This document shows, in pieces, positions 1 to 12,652 of a stretch of DNA of 64,000 nucleotides (positions within the stretch are counted from its first letter, which is position 1; each line of letters starts with the position of its first letter). Source of the DNA: Sipunculus nudus. Lineage: Eukaryota > Annelida > Sipuncula > Golfingiida > Sipunculidae. The notes below the pieces were generated by a model. It worked only from the letters and a program-made list of their open reading frames with translations. It searched no databases and was not told the origin of the DNA. A program made the translations under genes and the position numbers. The DNA is taken from NCBI GenBank assembly GCA_026874595.1, contig CM049313.1, positions 25,974,008-26,038,007 on the forward strand. The letters run 5' to 3'.

Positions 1-1300
1 CAGGACCTCGCAAACAAATATAACTTGTCAAATGCTGATTGACATTACTTTTTCAAAGAAAACAGGGTTCTGTACACACGTTTCTCTCGTCAGGGAACAG
101 GTGTGGTATGCACTATGCAAGTGCATGTTTATGACATGACAAACAATAATTTCTTTAATGCTTTACTTTAGCATATCATTTCTTTGAAGAAATTATGACA
201 GTTTTTTTCATGCACAGTTTTACTTGGCAGAGTGTGCGGCTTTATTTATCTGCAGAGAAAATAAGAAAAGTACACAAACACATAAAACAGAATTAAAAGC
301 TGAAAAGAACTTAAATATTAAGTATGTTGACATTGTTTAAGAAAGTTAATTTCATGTCGCACCTGACACAGCAAGGCAGGAGGCCGCGGAACTCAACCGA
401 GCAGAGGACCTGGTCACCAGGAAGATGTATTCAACAGAAAGTATAGTTCATCCCTTTTTTTGTCTGTGTTGCAGATTTTCATAGTAATGTACTGATGAAT
501 GTCACTTTATTTTGTAGAGGTGGTTTTTATGAGATAGTATACATGACCCCATGCGGGGTCGGATGCCGGTGCATATACACTTTCCTCCAACCAGGAATAG
601 TCACCTCGTGCAAGAATTCATACTGATATGAGAGGTGTGTCTTATTGATAAACATCTATCATTGTTAAATTTTGTTGGTGCTTTCTTTACTTTACTCGTA
701 AACTTCCTCGGTATTTTGGGAGTGACAAGCTGCCAAGCCGTTATTGTTATCTTCGCCAGCAGATTGTCATCACTGCGGTATAGCTGGGTGTATCTGGCAC
801 TTCACGTAGTCTAGCATGCACACTAAATTGTAATGTTCACATTCCAGAATGAATGACATCATGTTTACTGGATAACGACAGTTATTTTGACCAAGTGGTC
901 TCGGCAGGACATGCGCAACATATGCCAACAATTACAGCTAAACAGTGCACAAACATGTCTAGTGGGGGAATGAAATGGATTTCTGTATTACTGTTGTCTA
1001 CGGGATGAAGCTGTCCAGGATCTATTGATGTATGGATCTAGACGGGAAAATCAAGGTCGATCCGTCAAACCATGTATAATTCACAAAAAAAAAAAAAACG
1101 ACGGGCCGCTAGTTTTGTGTATGAGATAAAGCTACCCGAGACCTTTGCACCTAAAGAACAAGTGGCTGTATTTGTTTCTCCTGTATAACATCTACAAAGG
1201 TCCTGAAGTCGGAGCCTCTGTTGGAAACTTTAAAAATAAATTCTGATACGAAACTTATTTTTACCGGAGAGTTTATTGTTTCTTCAGTCCAATAAGGCCG
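1..1300. other. upstream intergenic DNA, nothing recognised
   Basis: AT-rich non-coding sequence with no open frame that looks like a gene. A run of 14 A occurs at 1085-1098. I see no repeat or RNA signature here. Confidence 0.6.
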
Positions 1301-1302
1301 AT

Positions 1303-1604
1303 GCTCCTCACGCTGCGGTTATACACTGCAGTCGTGCATCCAGCTCCAAATTTTTAACATTCGACACCCGCTCTCGTTCGTCTGTTTCTTGGCTCTGTGC
1401 CAGAACCGAATGTAATCGGACCAAGGGCAGGTGTCACATGTTTAAATTTGGAGCTGGATGCACAATGCGACACCACGCTCTGATAACAATTCTTTGCTCT
1501 GTGCCAGCCCTGGTGGTAAGACCTAGAGAATATTATTGTACAAAGCAGCGTTAACAACGAGAGAGGTCTGGGGCGACAGCAGTGTGTAACCGCTGCATGA
1601 GGGG
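1303..1604. mobile_element. fold-back (nested inverted-repeat) element, MITE-like
   Basis: Two nested inverted repeats are visible. The outer arms are 1303-1334 and 1574-1604 (sharing CACGCTGCGGTTATACACTGC on the left and its near-complement on the right). The inner arms are 1335-1360 and 1438-1463 (TGCATCCAGCTCCAAAT and its complement). Folded, this makes one long imperfect hairpin of about 300 bp, the shape of a short non-autonomous DNA transposon. The open frames on both strands here are by-products of the symmetry. No target duplication was identified, so the exact ends are uncertain. Confidence 0.6.
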
Positions 1605-2440
1605 CGTAAAGAAGGCCAGGAAGATCAGGGATTGTGTATATTATTTTCTCACAATCCTGGGACGAATGTAGTGTAGCCAAACTATCCCCTCCAGGCAGTC
1701 CCTGAGAAGAATTTTTTTACTACAGGTCTTTGATTGGCCAAAGATTAAAAAAATATTGGACTGATACTGATCAATTTAATTTGAGATGATACTAAACAAA
1801 TAAATATCAAACAGTGTTTATAAGGGAACCTATAACCAACCAGAGCAAGCAAAGCCATTCACTGTTCTATTTCAGGTCACAGTTTTATAACCTCAGGTCA
1901 AATGAATAAATAAGACCATAAAATCTTCAAAATTTAGGAAGATAGGTTAACATATGTACAATAGCATGTTTTATTTTTACCAAATATTAGACGCACGGCC
2001 GGACGCCACGCACGGAGGGAAGGTCAGCAGTGGTCATCGCAAACCAATAGGACACCAGTTCACATGGATCTCTAGGTGCCGAGTTTTGAACAATTCCTTC
2101 CAGCGGTTTGAAGGAGTTCTCCGGAAACGAATGCGGCGGCGGCGAAGCCAGACTGAAACTTCCTTTCGGCATATGCGTTTTCAGTTAATTAAAAGTTAAA
2201 GAGTGCATCTTAACGGTGTAAAGAACCTGAACTCTTTTTATAATAGTGATCCATTGCTTCTTGTAATGTGTTTTTGTTATTTTATTACATTATATTTAAC
2301 TCATACATTTTCAATACCTGTAACGTGTGCGTATCATGTTTTGAAAATTGATTTCTTCCATTGTTTAAAAATACATAAGCTAGTGCATGGCCATATTGGA
2401 TTTCAGATGGGTCTGAAATCTAATAGTGCATATCCTCTCT
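1605..2440. other. intergenic, nothing recognised
   Basis: No gene or clear repeat. A more GC-rich patch at about 1990-2060 is unlike its AT-rich surroundings and could be an old repeat fragment. Confidence 0.5.
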
Positions 2441-2880
2441 AGGGTGTCAATCCTTCACGGCGATTGCTTGAATTCAAGAGATAATGTGCGCTAAATACGT
2501 TCCAAGATCACTGCTTGGCGACCACATTGTAAGATCCGAAATTCGCCCAACGCTCTTGCTTTATTGATTGGGTGTCGATCTTCAGTAAAATTGCCAGGTC
2601 AATTGACATAACAGTTCTTGAGATCTGTGCACGAAAGGAATTTCATGATCGCTGCCTGCGGCCACATTGTACTTCCGAAAAGTCCACTATGACAGCGCAC
2701 ATGCTTTCGTGGGTGTCAATCTTCAGCAAAATTATCATGGCAATTGCTTTATGGCTCTTAAGATAATGAGCATGTAAGGAAGAATGCTGCCTGGCAGACA
2801 TATTAGATTTCCGAGTCAGATGTATCCGATAGCGCACATCCTCTCATGGATTTCAATTTTCCGTAAAATCTTCAGGGAAA
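2441..2880 (+). repeat. degenerate ~135-bp tandem repeat, about 3-4 copies
   Basis: The phrase GGGTGTCAATCTTCAG, or a close variant, recurs at about 2441, 2570, 2711 and 2847, so the period is 129-141 bp. Each copy also carries a variant of GGCAATTGCTT followed by a purine-rich stretch, and later a CCACATTGTA-like phrase. Copies have diverged considerably, which suggests an old array. The short open frames here are not conserved between copies. Confidence 0.65.
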
Positions 2881-3520
2881 TTGCTTAAATGGTTCAGACG
2901 GAAGGACGCACAGACCCTGGTTACTACAGACCATGCGCCTAGACAGGGCCCTTAAAATAGCTGAGTCACGTTGACAGGTGAACCAATAAAAAGTGTTTAT
3001 ATGTAAAAAAACATATAAACATGTACACAGAAATTAATTATGTCTATTTAAGTAATACTGGTGCTATAAATAATCAAATGCTAGATTTATTACAGTGTAA
3101 AGTAAAATTAAATCAGAGTAGTGTGAATCTTTGAATGTTATATATAAAACACTGCATCATGCTACGAAATCTGCTCAGGTGGGTTAGCACTTGTGTATCA
3201 GTGTTTAGAGTTTCCTGTATACAGGCATGTTGTGAGATTCTTGTAGACGATATTTCCCTGGCTTTTGAGCACGTACACATGTGATATGTTGGTCATAATC
3301 AGCACATTTTTTTTCGGTTTCGTTACCTGTCATGCTGTGTAAATATATATATATATCTGACACTTTTTTAATTTATATTTTTTTTTTGTGGAGGTAACCG
3401 CCTCCATTTTTTAAATGCTAACTTAACTACGTATATGTACATCTGCAGAATTCCATTCCGGTTTCGGACTACGTGACAGGGCAGTAGCACACGTGTCCTG
3501 TCATTTGTTGTTATATCCTG
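2881..3520. other. intergenic, nothing recognised
   Basis: AT-rich DNA with a short (AT)n at about 3346-3355 and a T-run near 3381. No gene or repeat unit identified. Confidence 0.5.
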
Positions 3521-3524
3521 ACGT

Positions 3525-3772
3525 CAACCAGGCCCGGTGACTACTGCACCTGCGGGCCCTGGGTGCGTAATCCTCCCGATTGCTGGGTCACACCGAGGAA
3601 CCCCCGAAAGGCGCACTCGTTTGTGAGTGAAACACGGCCGTTTCCATTAAGCCTTCAGAGCGCTCACCCTGGGTTGGAGCCGACCGTGAAAAATCTCACC
3701 GCCTCGGCTGAGATTCGAACTCACGATCACCCGGCTTTGAGTCCTGTGCTCTACCCCGTAGCCACAAAATCT
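3525..3772 (-). mobile_element. tRNA-derived SINE
   Basis: Read on the minus strand from about 3772, the sequence has a tRNA-like head. A box-A-like GTGGCTACGGGGTAGAGC (about 3747-3764) is followed at tRNA spacing by a box-B-like GAGTTCGAATCTC (about 3709-3721). A non-tRNA body runs down to about 3525. Internal Pol III promoter boxes plus an unrelated body are the defining layout of SINEs. It cannot be a working tRNA gene because no acceptor stem closes around the boxes. The open frame on the opposite strand is incidental. Confidence 0.7.
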
Positions 3773-3775
3773 GAC

Positions 3776-4639
3776 ACTTACTGTGACATTAATCGCACTG
3801 TTTCTTGTCCTAAATGAGATACACTTATTACAAGATTTTTTTAAAGAACAATATATTTCGAACCGAAAACTATTTGTAAAGCCTGCTCTCATTCTAGTGA
3901 CAGCCTGCCAACCAAACGTCGATTTTTTTACAAACTGTAGACGTCGAGGTGGCAGCACAAGCTATTGGATTCGCATCAGTTCTAGATATGCAGATGTGCA
4001 CGCCATTTCTAAGAATACTCTTCCATTTTCATCTGCTTGTCGAACTGTCATTTTTCGAAGGTAGGACTTAAAGTGAAGTTAATCTGTTTGGAAAAATAAT
4101 AAATATTCTATTCACGGTTGACTTACATGTATTCATGCAGCAATTATTAATAACAAGGCTGTTTTAACTCGGAAAGATTGCCTCTGCGTCCGTCATGACG
4201 GCTTGACATTTTCAGGTGAATCGGTGTCTCAGACATGAGAGGAGATAATTTATGTAATTAATTTTGTATAACACAATTTTTTCTACATGATTAGCTAATA
4301 TAATACGACCATATAAGCCTCTGATGTCAAATACTACCACACAGCAAATATTTTGATCCGACCCTAAGGATAGGTGTCCTGTTATGATTTGGATGATGAT
4401 TCGCAGGCCCCTATTAGTTTATTTTAGAAGGCCTGAGTGTCATGTTACCATGACTACTCTCAAACAAGAAGTTCTGATGACCCAAGTGTGACGAGACCTA
4501 AGGTGGCGACACCTAGTGGAGACTGTGGAGTTTGATGTCGCGGTGCTTTCTTATCTGCAGCGAGTTCGAACTGCTTGCTGCCGCGGACATTTACTTCACC
4601 AGTTCACCTTCATCATTATGTTTACCAGCGTATTTGCTC
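3776..4639. other. intergenic, nothing recognised
   Basis: Non-coding sequence without a convincing gene. A phrase GGTGGCGACACCTAGTGG near 4504 slightly resembles insulator-type motifs, but one weak match is not evidence. Confidence 0.5.
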
Positions 4640-4925
4640 AAATAAAGGTACATAAAAATACGTACATAGAAAATGAGATAAAAATTTATATATAAAAGTA
4701 CATTTAAGTACTCACAAAATAAAAATTTATAAATAAAAGTATATAAAAATACGCACATATATAGAAAATCAGATAAAAAATTATAAAAAAGTATATTAAA
4801 ATACGCTCATATAAACTGAGTTATAAATTAATAAATAAAAGTACATAACAAATACACACATTGAAATTAAGATATAATTTCATACATTATAGTACACATA
4901 AATAAGCACATAGAAATTCAGAAAT
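4640..4925. repeat. AT-rich degenerate tandem repeat
   Basis: Phrases of the type AAATAAAAGTACATAAAAATACG followed by CACATAGAAAAT.AGATAAAAATTTA recur about every 60-75 bp, four times or so, with many substitutions. The base composition is almost pure A/T. Confidence 0.5.
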
Positions 4926-5609
4926 GAATTCATACCTATTCGTGGTAGCCTAAGTAAGGATTTGAAATCTATTTCAAAAGTAATAACAAAATTTAAAAAA
5001 AAATATAAAATATTTAAACATTCCTTTTCATTTAAAAATTGCAAGAAAAAAAAGATAATTCCAACATATCGATGTATTTTATAGAGTTTAATGATTTTTT
5101 TATTTATATTTTTCTTGTTTAAAATAAGTAGCCTTACAGAAGTTGTGAAATTTGTGAAATACCACAAATCAATGCAATCTATTTTTCAAGCGCCTAATAT
5201 TTGACTATATTTTTTTTAATTGTTCACTTCGTGGGAGGGAGCACCGACAAACGTCATTACCCCCGCTGGACAAAATACTACGCCCGCAAATGTATATTAT
5301 ATTTATAAGGTGGCAACCTACCTTAAATTATTAGTTGTGACAAGATTATGTATTATAAATGTTTTACTTTTTTTAATCATACAATACTATTTACTATACA
5401 GTTGAGTAATTATTACCACGGTTGTAAAGAATTAAAGTCTGCTGTTACACGGCATTTTGTGAAGGCAAATTGTTACTTCAATATACAAGAAACTTAACCA
5501 GCGCTTGAACTTTGAATACACAGAACACATTGATAGGAACACCTGTACAACCTCCCCGTTTCGCGCACTGATGTGCATGCATGTCTGGTGCGATGTAACA
5601 GGTGCGCGG
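4926..5609. other. intergenic, AT-rich, nothing recognised
   Basis: Strongly AT-rich with short spurious open frames rich in Phe, Ile, Asn and Lys. No gene supported. Confidence 0.5.

Positions 5610-5704
<95 letters not shown>
5610..5704. repeat. (CT)n-(TA)n compound microsatellite
   Basis: About 63 bp of CT repeat, with one interrupting A, runs directly into about 31 bp of TA repeat. Confidence 0.95.
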
Positions 5705-5705
<1 letters not shown>

Positions 5706-5770
5706 TAATTTGTGAATTAAGGTTTATTCCATTAGGATGATAGAATTAAACCAACATCATCCCTGATTTT

Positions 5771-5875
5771 CTCTCTCTCTCTCTCTCCATATATCTCTCT
5801 CTTCTCTTCTCTCTCTTCTCTTCTCTCTCTTCTCTTCTCTCTCTCTTTCTCTCTCTCTATCTATCTATCTATCTA

Positions 5876-5916
<41 letters not shown>
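5771..5916. repeat. (CT)n / TTCTC / (TCTA)n / (TA)n compound microsatellite
   Basis: A second compound array 65 bp after the first. It passes from CT to TTCTCTCTCTC blocks to TCTA and then to about 40 bp of TA. The shared order CT then TA suggests the two arrays are related by duplication or by the same replication-slippage history. Confidence 0.9.
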
Positions 5917-5921
<5 letters not shown>

Positions 5922-8900
5922 CGCGTATATATATTTAAGGACAAATATAGGCGTAACTTTTTTCAAATACGGGCAATTATTGTATTAATATAATGATACA
6001 TAACTCGTTGCCTTAGGACCAAGGGCCCTTGATGGCATAACGTGTTTAAAGACACGTATAGTTAACCCAACCATTTGTAACATGCTCTGTGACATTAAAG
6101 ACACCCAACAATTACAGATGCAAGCAATCAAAAAGTAAGCAACGCGATATACTCAAGTGGAAATCCTGCAAAGATCGCCCGGAGCAGCACACAAATGTGT
6201 GTGTTGAGGATTATGTATGTCTGCTGAGACGGCTCCCCTGTGTCATAATGCTCCTGTTGAAAGGTGGCCATTTTTATAACAGGGCCTCACTCCGTCTAAC
6301 CTGACCTTTCCGTGACAGGGTGTAGATTTTTTTGCCCTGAAGTATATCCGGGTAATTATAGCGGTGTCAGCACCCCGTGCAAGAGCTATGATGGCGGGCA
6401 GCAGACGACGCGAGACCGATTGGGCTGCCCACCGTTCCACATTCCATAAAAGATAATTTGTTCTGAAAAAAGGGACAGCTCTTGACTGCAATGACACTTT
6501 CTGTCCAACAGGACATTCCCAAACGTCATCAGCTCGATGTATATACAGGAGCGCCGTGCTCATACCTTTTGTGTTGTCTTCAAACGCGCACAGTCTCTCC
6601 ACTGAAGAGAAAAGCGTTTAATTCGCTATATATGTATCACGTATTTCAAATTATAAACAAAAGTGTTATATTAAAACTGTTCGGAATTGTATTTTTATAA
6701 TATGTTTCCTGAGCCTGAAGTTTCTCCTTGCAGAAGTTCAGAGCGGACCATCTGACATCCAAGGATTACTGGGGCTAAGGTCCCCCCCCCAAAGTTATAA
6801 ATGCATGAGGAAAAAGTAAGGAGAAAACTATATGTCCCTTAATTCTGAAATGCTTTGAAAAAAATTGCTTTATGTCAAGTTTGAAGCTCATGCCAAATGC
6901 ATTAACTCATGAAAATAGAATTTTGCCCTGCCATATAAAAACTACGAGGAACTACCATATATATAAAGTCTATATATATTAAGTTATTTGCTATACACAT
7001 AAATGCAAAGGTCAGATAAACAACAAACATATATGTGTGTGTATGAAAATAAGTGAGCATGGACACGCGATTTTTGGAATGACTGTGCATGGATCTTTTC
7101 AAAGATGGACAAAAAATATAATTTGTCAGAAAAAATGACAAAAATAACTGATGGTTTTTCATATGAATAAAAGCCTCTTGTTAAGAAAGAAAACGATCAA
7201 TTGTGTCACTGAAGTCACAAGAAGCCATGGATAAGAATTAATGTCTCTGTAAATGAAAAGGTTTAAAATGATTCAATATTGTTTCAAAGTAAAAGACGAT
7301 GCGTTTCGACAAAAAAATAAACTCAATCTCCGTCTTATCTTTGTCGTTTCTGCTGGGCCCGGAAGATCCCGTGGTGCTTTTATATTACCAGTAAAAGATT
7401 GCTGCACTATTTTTAAATGAAGATGTTTGGTTTGAACATGACAGTCAGAGGGTGCTACACACGCTGTGTTAGGGACGAGGTTTACTACAGCGTGGGAAAA
7501 ATGGTAATTTTTTATAATTGTAAAATAATAAATATTATTATAGATTGAGTCTGATACCTTATGGTTGATATAATAACGGGATGATTGACATATGGCATGT
7601 TGACACACAGACAGGTGGGAGACGGGGAAGTTCCAAAACAAACAGAGTCTTTGTAGGAATATGAACACAAGAGTCCACCGGCCTGACCCCACAGTCAGCG
7701 TGTTTGAGTGACGTGTCAGATTAATGGTGGGAGCGAGAACGAGCCGGAACGCTCGGCCATTTTGCACTTCCCGCGCCCGGCTGGCCGTGACGTGAGGATG
7801 GTCTGCTCTGCATCATCACCCACCTTTCTGACCCCAGGAACCATTATTTTACAAAAGCATCTTCTCCATTCTTCCCATCACTCATCTATAACATTATATT
7901 ACAATGCCTACGCTATTATTTCACTTCATTTCTTCACGTTACGTGGATATGTGATATCATACTTAATTTTCTTGTTTATCTTATAAATCTCATAGTAGCT
8001 ATATAGGCCATGACCTTTATTAATCAGCAAGGGTTCGATCAAATTTATCAAATCAGTGGAACTTCGGAGCGGTTAAACAATAAAAAACAGGAAATTCACA
8101 TGAGAAGTTTAATCTGTTTTTAAATTATTTTTTGTTATATATTTTGCAATTGTTCAAATATTAGTCTTTAAAATAACCAGAAATACATAATGATATACTC
8201 CGAATAACTTAAAAAAATCATAATAACCAATAAGGCATCTAAAACTTGTTGCAAGCTTGTTGTAATAACATGCGCCCAGTCATCAAGTTCGTGCTGTTAT
8301 GTTCTATAATATGAAATTCTCTTACATCAGTATAATTATCCATGCAGCTAGACAAGTGCCCGGTACATGTAGACACCGCGTGGACATGTTCTCTCAGTAA
8401 AAACGGAATTAGAATATGTTTGATATATACGATGTCACGTTTTTTGAAAACTTTACACTTATTGAATAAAAGTACGTTTTAATAACAATCGTGTCCAGCA
8501 TGATAAATTGGAAATGTGTAATACATTCGGAATTGTAATGCAAATTTATGTTTAGTGTGTAAACAAAACAAAATAATGTTCCTCAAGCTGGAAGGATAAG
8601 CAACTGAACTCTATATAAGAAAGGGATACCAAGTCGTTACGACAAAGAGAGCCGCAATAACTCTTACAAAGTGGCCATACAGATGTTGTATTATTGTCAA
8701 GTATTGTTACCTGAAGATTGTTGCCATACAAAGCTATTGTACACTTGACATGTGATCAGCCTGTCGTTCGCTCATAATACCTCTTGAAACGCAGAGCAGC
8801 AGAAACGGCCTGGTAGGTGGCTCTAAATAAGTGCATGTGAGCGCGTTTGTTGGGTTATTGTGCGTGTCTCAAGTGGTTGGAGAATAGATATACACAGAAC

Positions 8901-9620
8901 GCCTAAATCTAAATGTTATGTTAATGCTCAAGTAGGTTCGACGTTGACCTTCGGTTCCTGAGGGCTGGTAGCGGTTAACAAGATATATTGTTGCAAGCAC
9001 CCTGTACAAATATCCTCCCGAGATGAGATATGCCTCATTTTTATCGTGTTTTCACAAAGTATCTGTCAGTTCGTCGAGTAATTGTATATTTATTGGTAAC
9101 ATGTCAATCTCTGATTTGGCAAAGCGAAGACAACATTTTGGAGGTAAGGGAGAACGCTAGTGTTTTGAAAAGACCAGAGAAGTTGAGGCGTCTGCCAGGG
9201 GGCCGGGATCCTTGGTCAGATCGCTGCCACCAAAATTCTTGCAGAAATGGAAAGAAAACAAGTGAAGAATGACTGCTTTGACAGCTCCCTGCCGTGATAG
9301 GCTTCCGTTCCCCTGTAGTCACTTTTCACGGCTGTTGCTCCTTCATTTGATTGCCTCGCACGTCCTTTGTGTCCCCTGTTGGCGCTTTTACAGCGCGCTC
9401 ATCCGTCACGATTCCTGGTCATGTATCAATCTTCTATAACATAATGGGAGTTAACGTTTACAAATCGCGGACTTGTTCGACACCGGCCAACCCCCTAATA
9501 TCTCCTAGGTGTAGATAATGGCAGCGACAAGCTTTATAGTAAAGATTAAGAGCCTTGGGTTAGGAGGCGTGGGCCCGCTTTTGCTTCATTGAACCTGGGT
9601 CCGGGCTACCCCCCTGACCC
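5917..9620. other. intergenic, nothing recognised
   Basis: About 3.7 kb with no supportable gene. The longest open frame is on the minus strand at 7273-7767 and has no domain, signal peptide or coding-like composition, so I treat it as chance. A C-run lies near 6782. Somewhat more complex, less AT-biased stretches lie at 6240-6600 and 7600-7860. Confidence 0.5.
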
Positions 9621-9689
9621 CTATCCCTCTTCCCTGGGGCCCTGTTTGGTCGCCTATATCCCTCTTCCCCGGGGCCCTGTTGGGTCGCC
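9621..9689 (+). repeat. two-copy 35-bp direct repeat
   Basis: Two adjacent copies share TATCCCTCTTCCC.GGGGCC followed by CTGT..GGTCGCC, differing at a few positions. It is C-rich in an otherwise AT-rich region. Confidence 0.7.
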
Positions 9690-11279
9690 AAGCCAACAAA
9701 AGCTTTCAATTTTCACCAAACAGCCAAAAGGAAACGATTGTGCTGTTTAAGTTTGCGTTGTGCACCCTTTTGACACGGTTGCCCAATCTGCACAGTGTAA
9801 ATTTGTCCGCATGAGAACCGTGGAGTCGGGTTTATGAATACAAGGTGGTCCATACAATGCCAGGAGTGCTGCCTCAATGTCATCTAGATAGTTCTGTAAA
9901 CGTTATAGACTCGAGCAATGTCTTTTGGAAGCGATATTGTAAGCTATATATGTATGTGTAAATTTCAAACAAATAGTGTTGGTTATACGGGGATTATTAG
10001 CACTCATGAAGATGTGTAAAACGTGCTTGTGAGCTGATACCGTTTAACTTACTTGATCGTTTGCCGACTGTCACACAGAGGACCATTTTTGTGTTGAGGA
10101 TGTGTTCAGGGATTGCCAAGGCAGCCGGCAAACTCCCGGCCATGTATGTGCCAGTTCTCATTGGCCGTGTACGGATCACAGCACCCTACTACTTAGTGGA
10201 AAACACAAGAAATATACTCGGCACAAAATCCGCACAGTTCGTTTCGCATCCGGTTTGCGAAAGCTTCCTTTAAACGGAGTTTGGTGTCTCATTTATAAAT
10301 ACAGAAGGCACTTTTGAGGATATATGGAATGTGAATGGTTTACAGTTAACGCAATAAACCTTTAAATTGAGCGAACGTACTTTGAGAGACCACATGATTT
10401 GTAAGAAAGGGGGTTGTGACTCGGGGCTGTTTGACAGATTTTGACAAAAACGTGTGCTTGATCAGCCGGCGTATACTTGAGTTTGTTTTCCTGTCTATGC
10501 GTTGCTCGCGCTTCTGGCCGTGCAGGTCGCTGATAGGCTGGCGGGCACCTGCCGCGCGCTGGGTAACCAGTCAGAGAAGTTCTCCATTACCAGCAGCGGA
10601 TACTGGAAACCCGACGTTAGTATTTCATGTTCTGTTAGACTAGTCGCTGGCCACATTTGTCGGTCGACTGAACACAAAGTCTCAGGTGTTTTCGTGAAGG
10701 ACACTGAACGCGCGAGCGGCTGCGTCAAGTCATTACAGAATAACTAAGCAGACAGTCGGGCTGATGTAACAGATAAATTAGTTATATCGATTGTCTTTTC
10801 TGCTCTGAGATTTAAAGACTGTATTATGTTATTATTCACATCGCGGTGCCATTCATGCTGGCTAATACGGACAGGCTTGTTGTGTGAAAGACGAAGATAT
10901 TCATTTAAATATGGACATTGTCTCACAGCAGCCATAACAGCAAGACAGCAACAGAGCACTTGAAGAGGACGGAAAACAATATAAATAATTTAGATCGCGC
11001 GTATCATAAGTTTCTAGTCTGTAACTACACATCTCCCCACATGGACCTGCCGAACTGTTTCACACCTGCGCAAATTCTTACATAGGTGCCAGTTACTCGC
11101 AGAAGAACGTGCTACTGGGCATAGCACTCGGATAAAGCCGAAAAAAACGAGGCAAAAGTTAGAAGTTTATGAGAAGGCACTGACAACCGCCCCAGTCAAA
11201 CCGCCCAAGGCAGTCATGTTGCATTTCGATACCTAAGTCTACGAGCGGACTTATCAGGACTCACGACTAAGTTTTCCAG
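9690..11279. other. 5' flank of the Wnt gene, candidate regulatory DNA
   Basis: Non-repetitive and less AT-biased than most of the window, especially 10060-10300 and 10450-10760. No coding frame looks real. As the 1.6 kb immediately upstream of the TATA box it is the natural place for proximal control elements, but I could not name specific sites with confidence. Confidence 0.4.
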
Positions 11280-11288
11280 TATAAAAGG
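11280..11288 (+). promoter_or_regulatory. TATA box of the Wnt gene
   Basis: TATAAAAGG is a near-perfect metazoan TATA box. It lies 133 bp before the first ATG of the coding sequence. A TATA box usually fixes initiation 25-32 bp downstream, which would put the start site near 11305-11312 (sequence CCCTAACATC) and give a 5' UTR of about 100 nt. The position agrees with exon 1 being the true first exon. The start site itself is inferred. Confidence 0.65.
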
Positions 11289-11412
11289 TCTGGTAATCTA
11301 AAGAATCCCTAACATCAAGTTACATAACTGCCTGACCGTGTGTTAACTCACGTAGCCCGTTGTCTGTACGACTCGTGTGTTCAAACTAAATGGAGGATGA
11401 TCTGTTTGGATT

Positions 11413-11504
11413 ATGACCCAAGCCGTTACCATGGATACTAGACAAATATTCTACTTGCACGTGCTGTTTTTTATGGTGGCGCAAACTGTCCATGCCTCTT
11501 GGTG
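11413..11504 (+). CDS. wnt16: Wnt16 exon 1: signal peptide
   Basis: This exon encodes residues 1-30 plus two bases of codon 31. Two in-frame ATGs are present. The first (11413) has A at -3. The second (11431) lies in ACCATGG, a better context, and would shorten the protein to 353 residues. After the second Met comes a hydrophobic stretch (IFYLHVLFFMVAQTV) ending in V-H-A, a good signal-peptidase site, so the mature ligand should begin SWWYLG. That is a typical Wnt N-terminus. The exon ends TCT TGG TG followed by the donor GTAAGTGC, and the split Trp codon is completed by exon 2. The product enters the secretory pathway. Exon 1 is too short to stand out as an open frame and was found by working back from exon 2. 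Confidence 0.88.
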
Positions 11505-12595
11505 GTAAGTGCATTTAATTTCTGATGTCAAACTCTGAAATATATGTGTTTAAACACCGATTGATTAACATCAGTTTAAAATATTTGCCAGGTTCCGCTT
11601 CATCAACTTAAATCGCTTCAATCAGACTCTTTATTTTGTTTTCAACAATTGTACATAAATAAATATATAAAAGTCCAAATTACAGCAAGCTTATATTTTT
11701 TGGCTTTATCAGAAAGGAATGTTATAGTATTAAAGTCAGCAGAATGAACTCATGTTTTTTTATATTTATATATATATATTATGTTTAATATTATGCATAA
11801 TATTATATTTAACTAGTATTAATTATCTATGATTTAATATATAAACTAACGTATATATGTATAAAATGACTGTTTTGTCAAGACGCCGGTGATTGTGGCG
11901 ATGACTTGTTGCACGTTGATGTTGGTCCTCACACATGTGTTAGCAGTACGTGTTACTGGAGGGATGACATTGTCACCACTGAAACATAGTCTTCTTTAAA
12001 ACGTGACGCCATGCCGCCAGCACAAGGGATCCTTAACTTAGATAGACATGTTGATGGCCGCAGATAACTTATTGGTCGCCTTTAGTGTGTGTTATCAGAG
12101 CCTGTCTCCGGGGAGGCCCGGTCACAGAGTTAGTGCTCAGATATACCACGCATCTTTATAGGGCTGTGTCCTCTTGAAAGCTGTGAATACCCGTGTATGG
12201 TTTTACTCCGCGTTCATGGAAGCATTCAGCACACCGTAAACAATAATGTCAAAAGAAGGAGCTCAGCAAAGTAACAGAATGAAAAGGAACGCTTGTCAAA
12301 TAATCATCCAGCAAGTCCATTTACTGGCGTTAAATGGTGTGTTTAATTTTGTTTTCATGCATATATGCATATACGTCTAATTATAAACCATGTAAATGAA
12401 TACAGAAGTATTTTTGGCAAGGGTGCAATATAAGTTTGTATTTTGTTCATTTAGAAATGCAAGTCAGGAAAAAAATACGTTATCAAAAATGTTTAAAATT
12501 CATAAAAACCCTTTACCAGAGGAACTAAAGGCAAAAGAAACCTCACATCAGCAGTAGAAGTGAAGGAAAACGCCAAAAAAGTGTTAAGCTCTTTC

Positions 12596-12652
<57 letters not shown>

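Noticed and set aside
3563-3817. Open frame with EIRTHDHPALSPVLYPVA-like peptide
   Set aside because: It is the antisense reading of the tRNA-derived SINE head; similar peptides arise wherever such SINEs lie.
7273-7767. 164-residue minus-strand open frame
   Set aside because: No recognisable domain, signal peptide or coding composition; AT-rich interior; no splice or promoter context.
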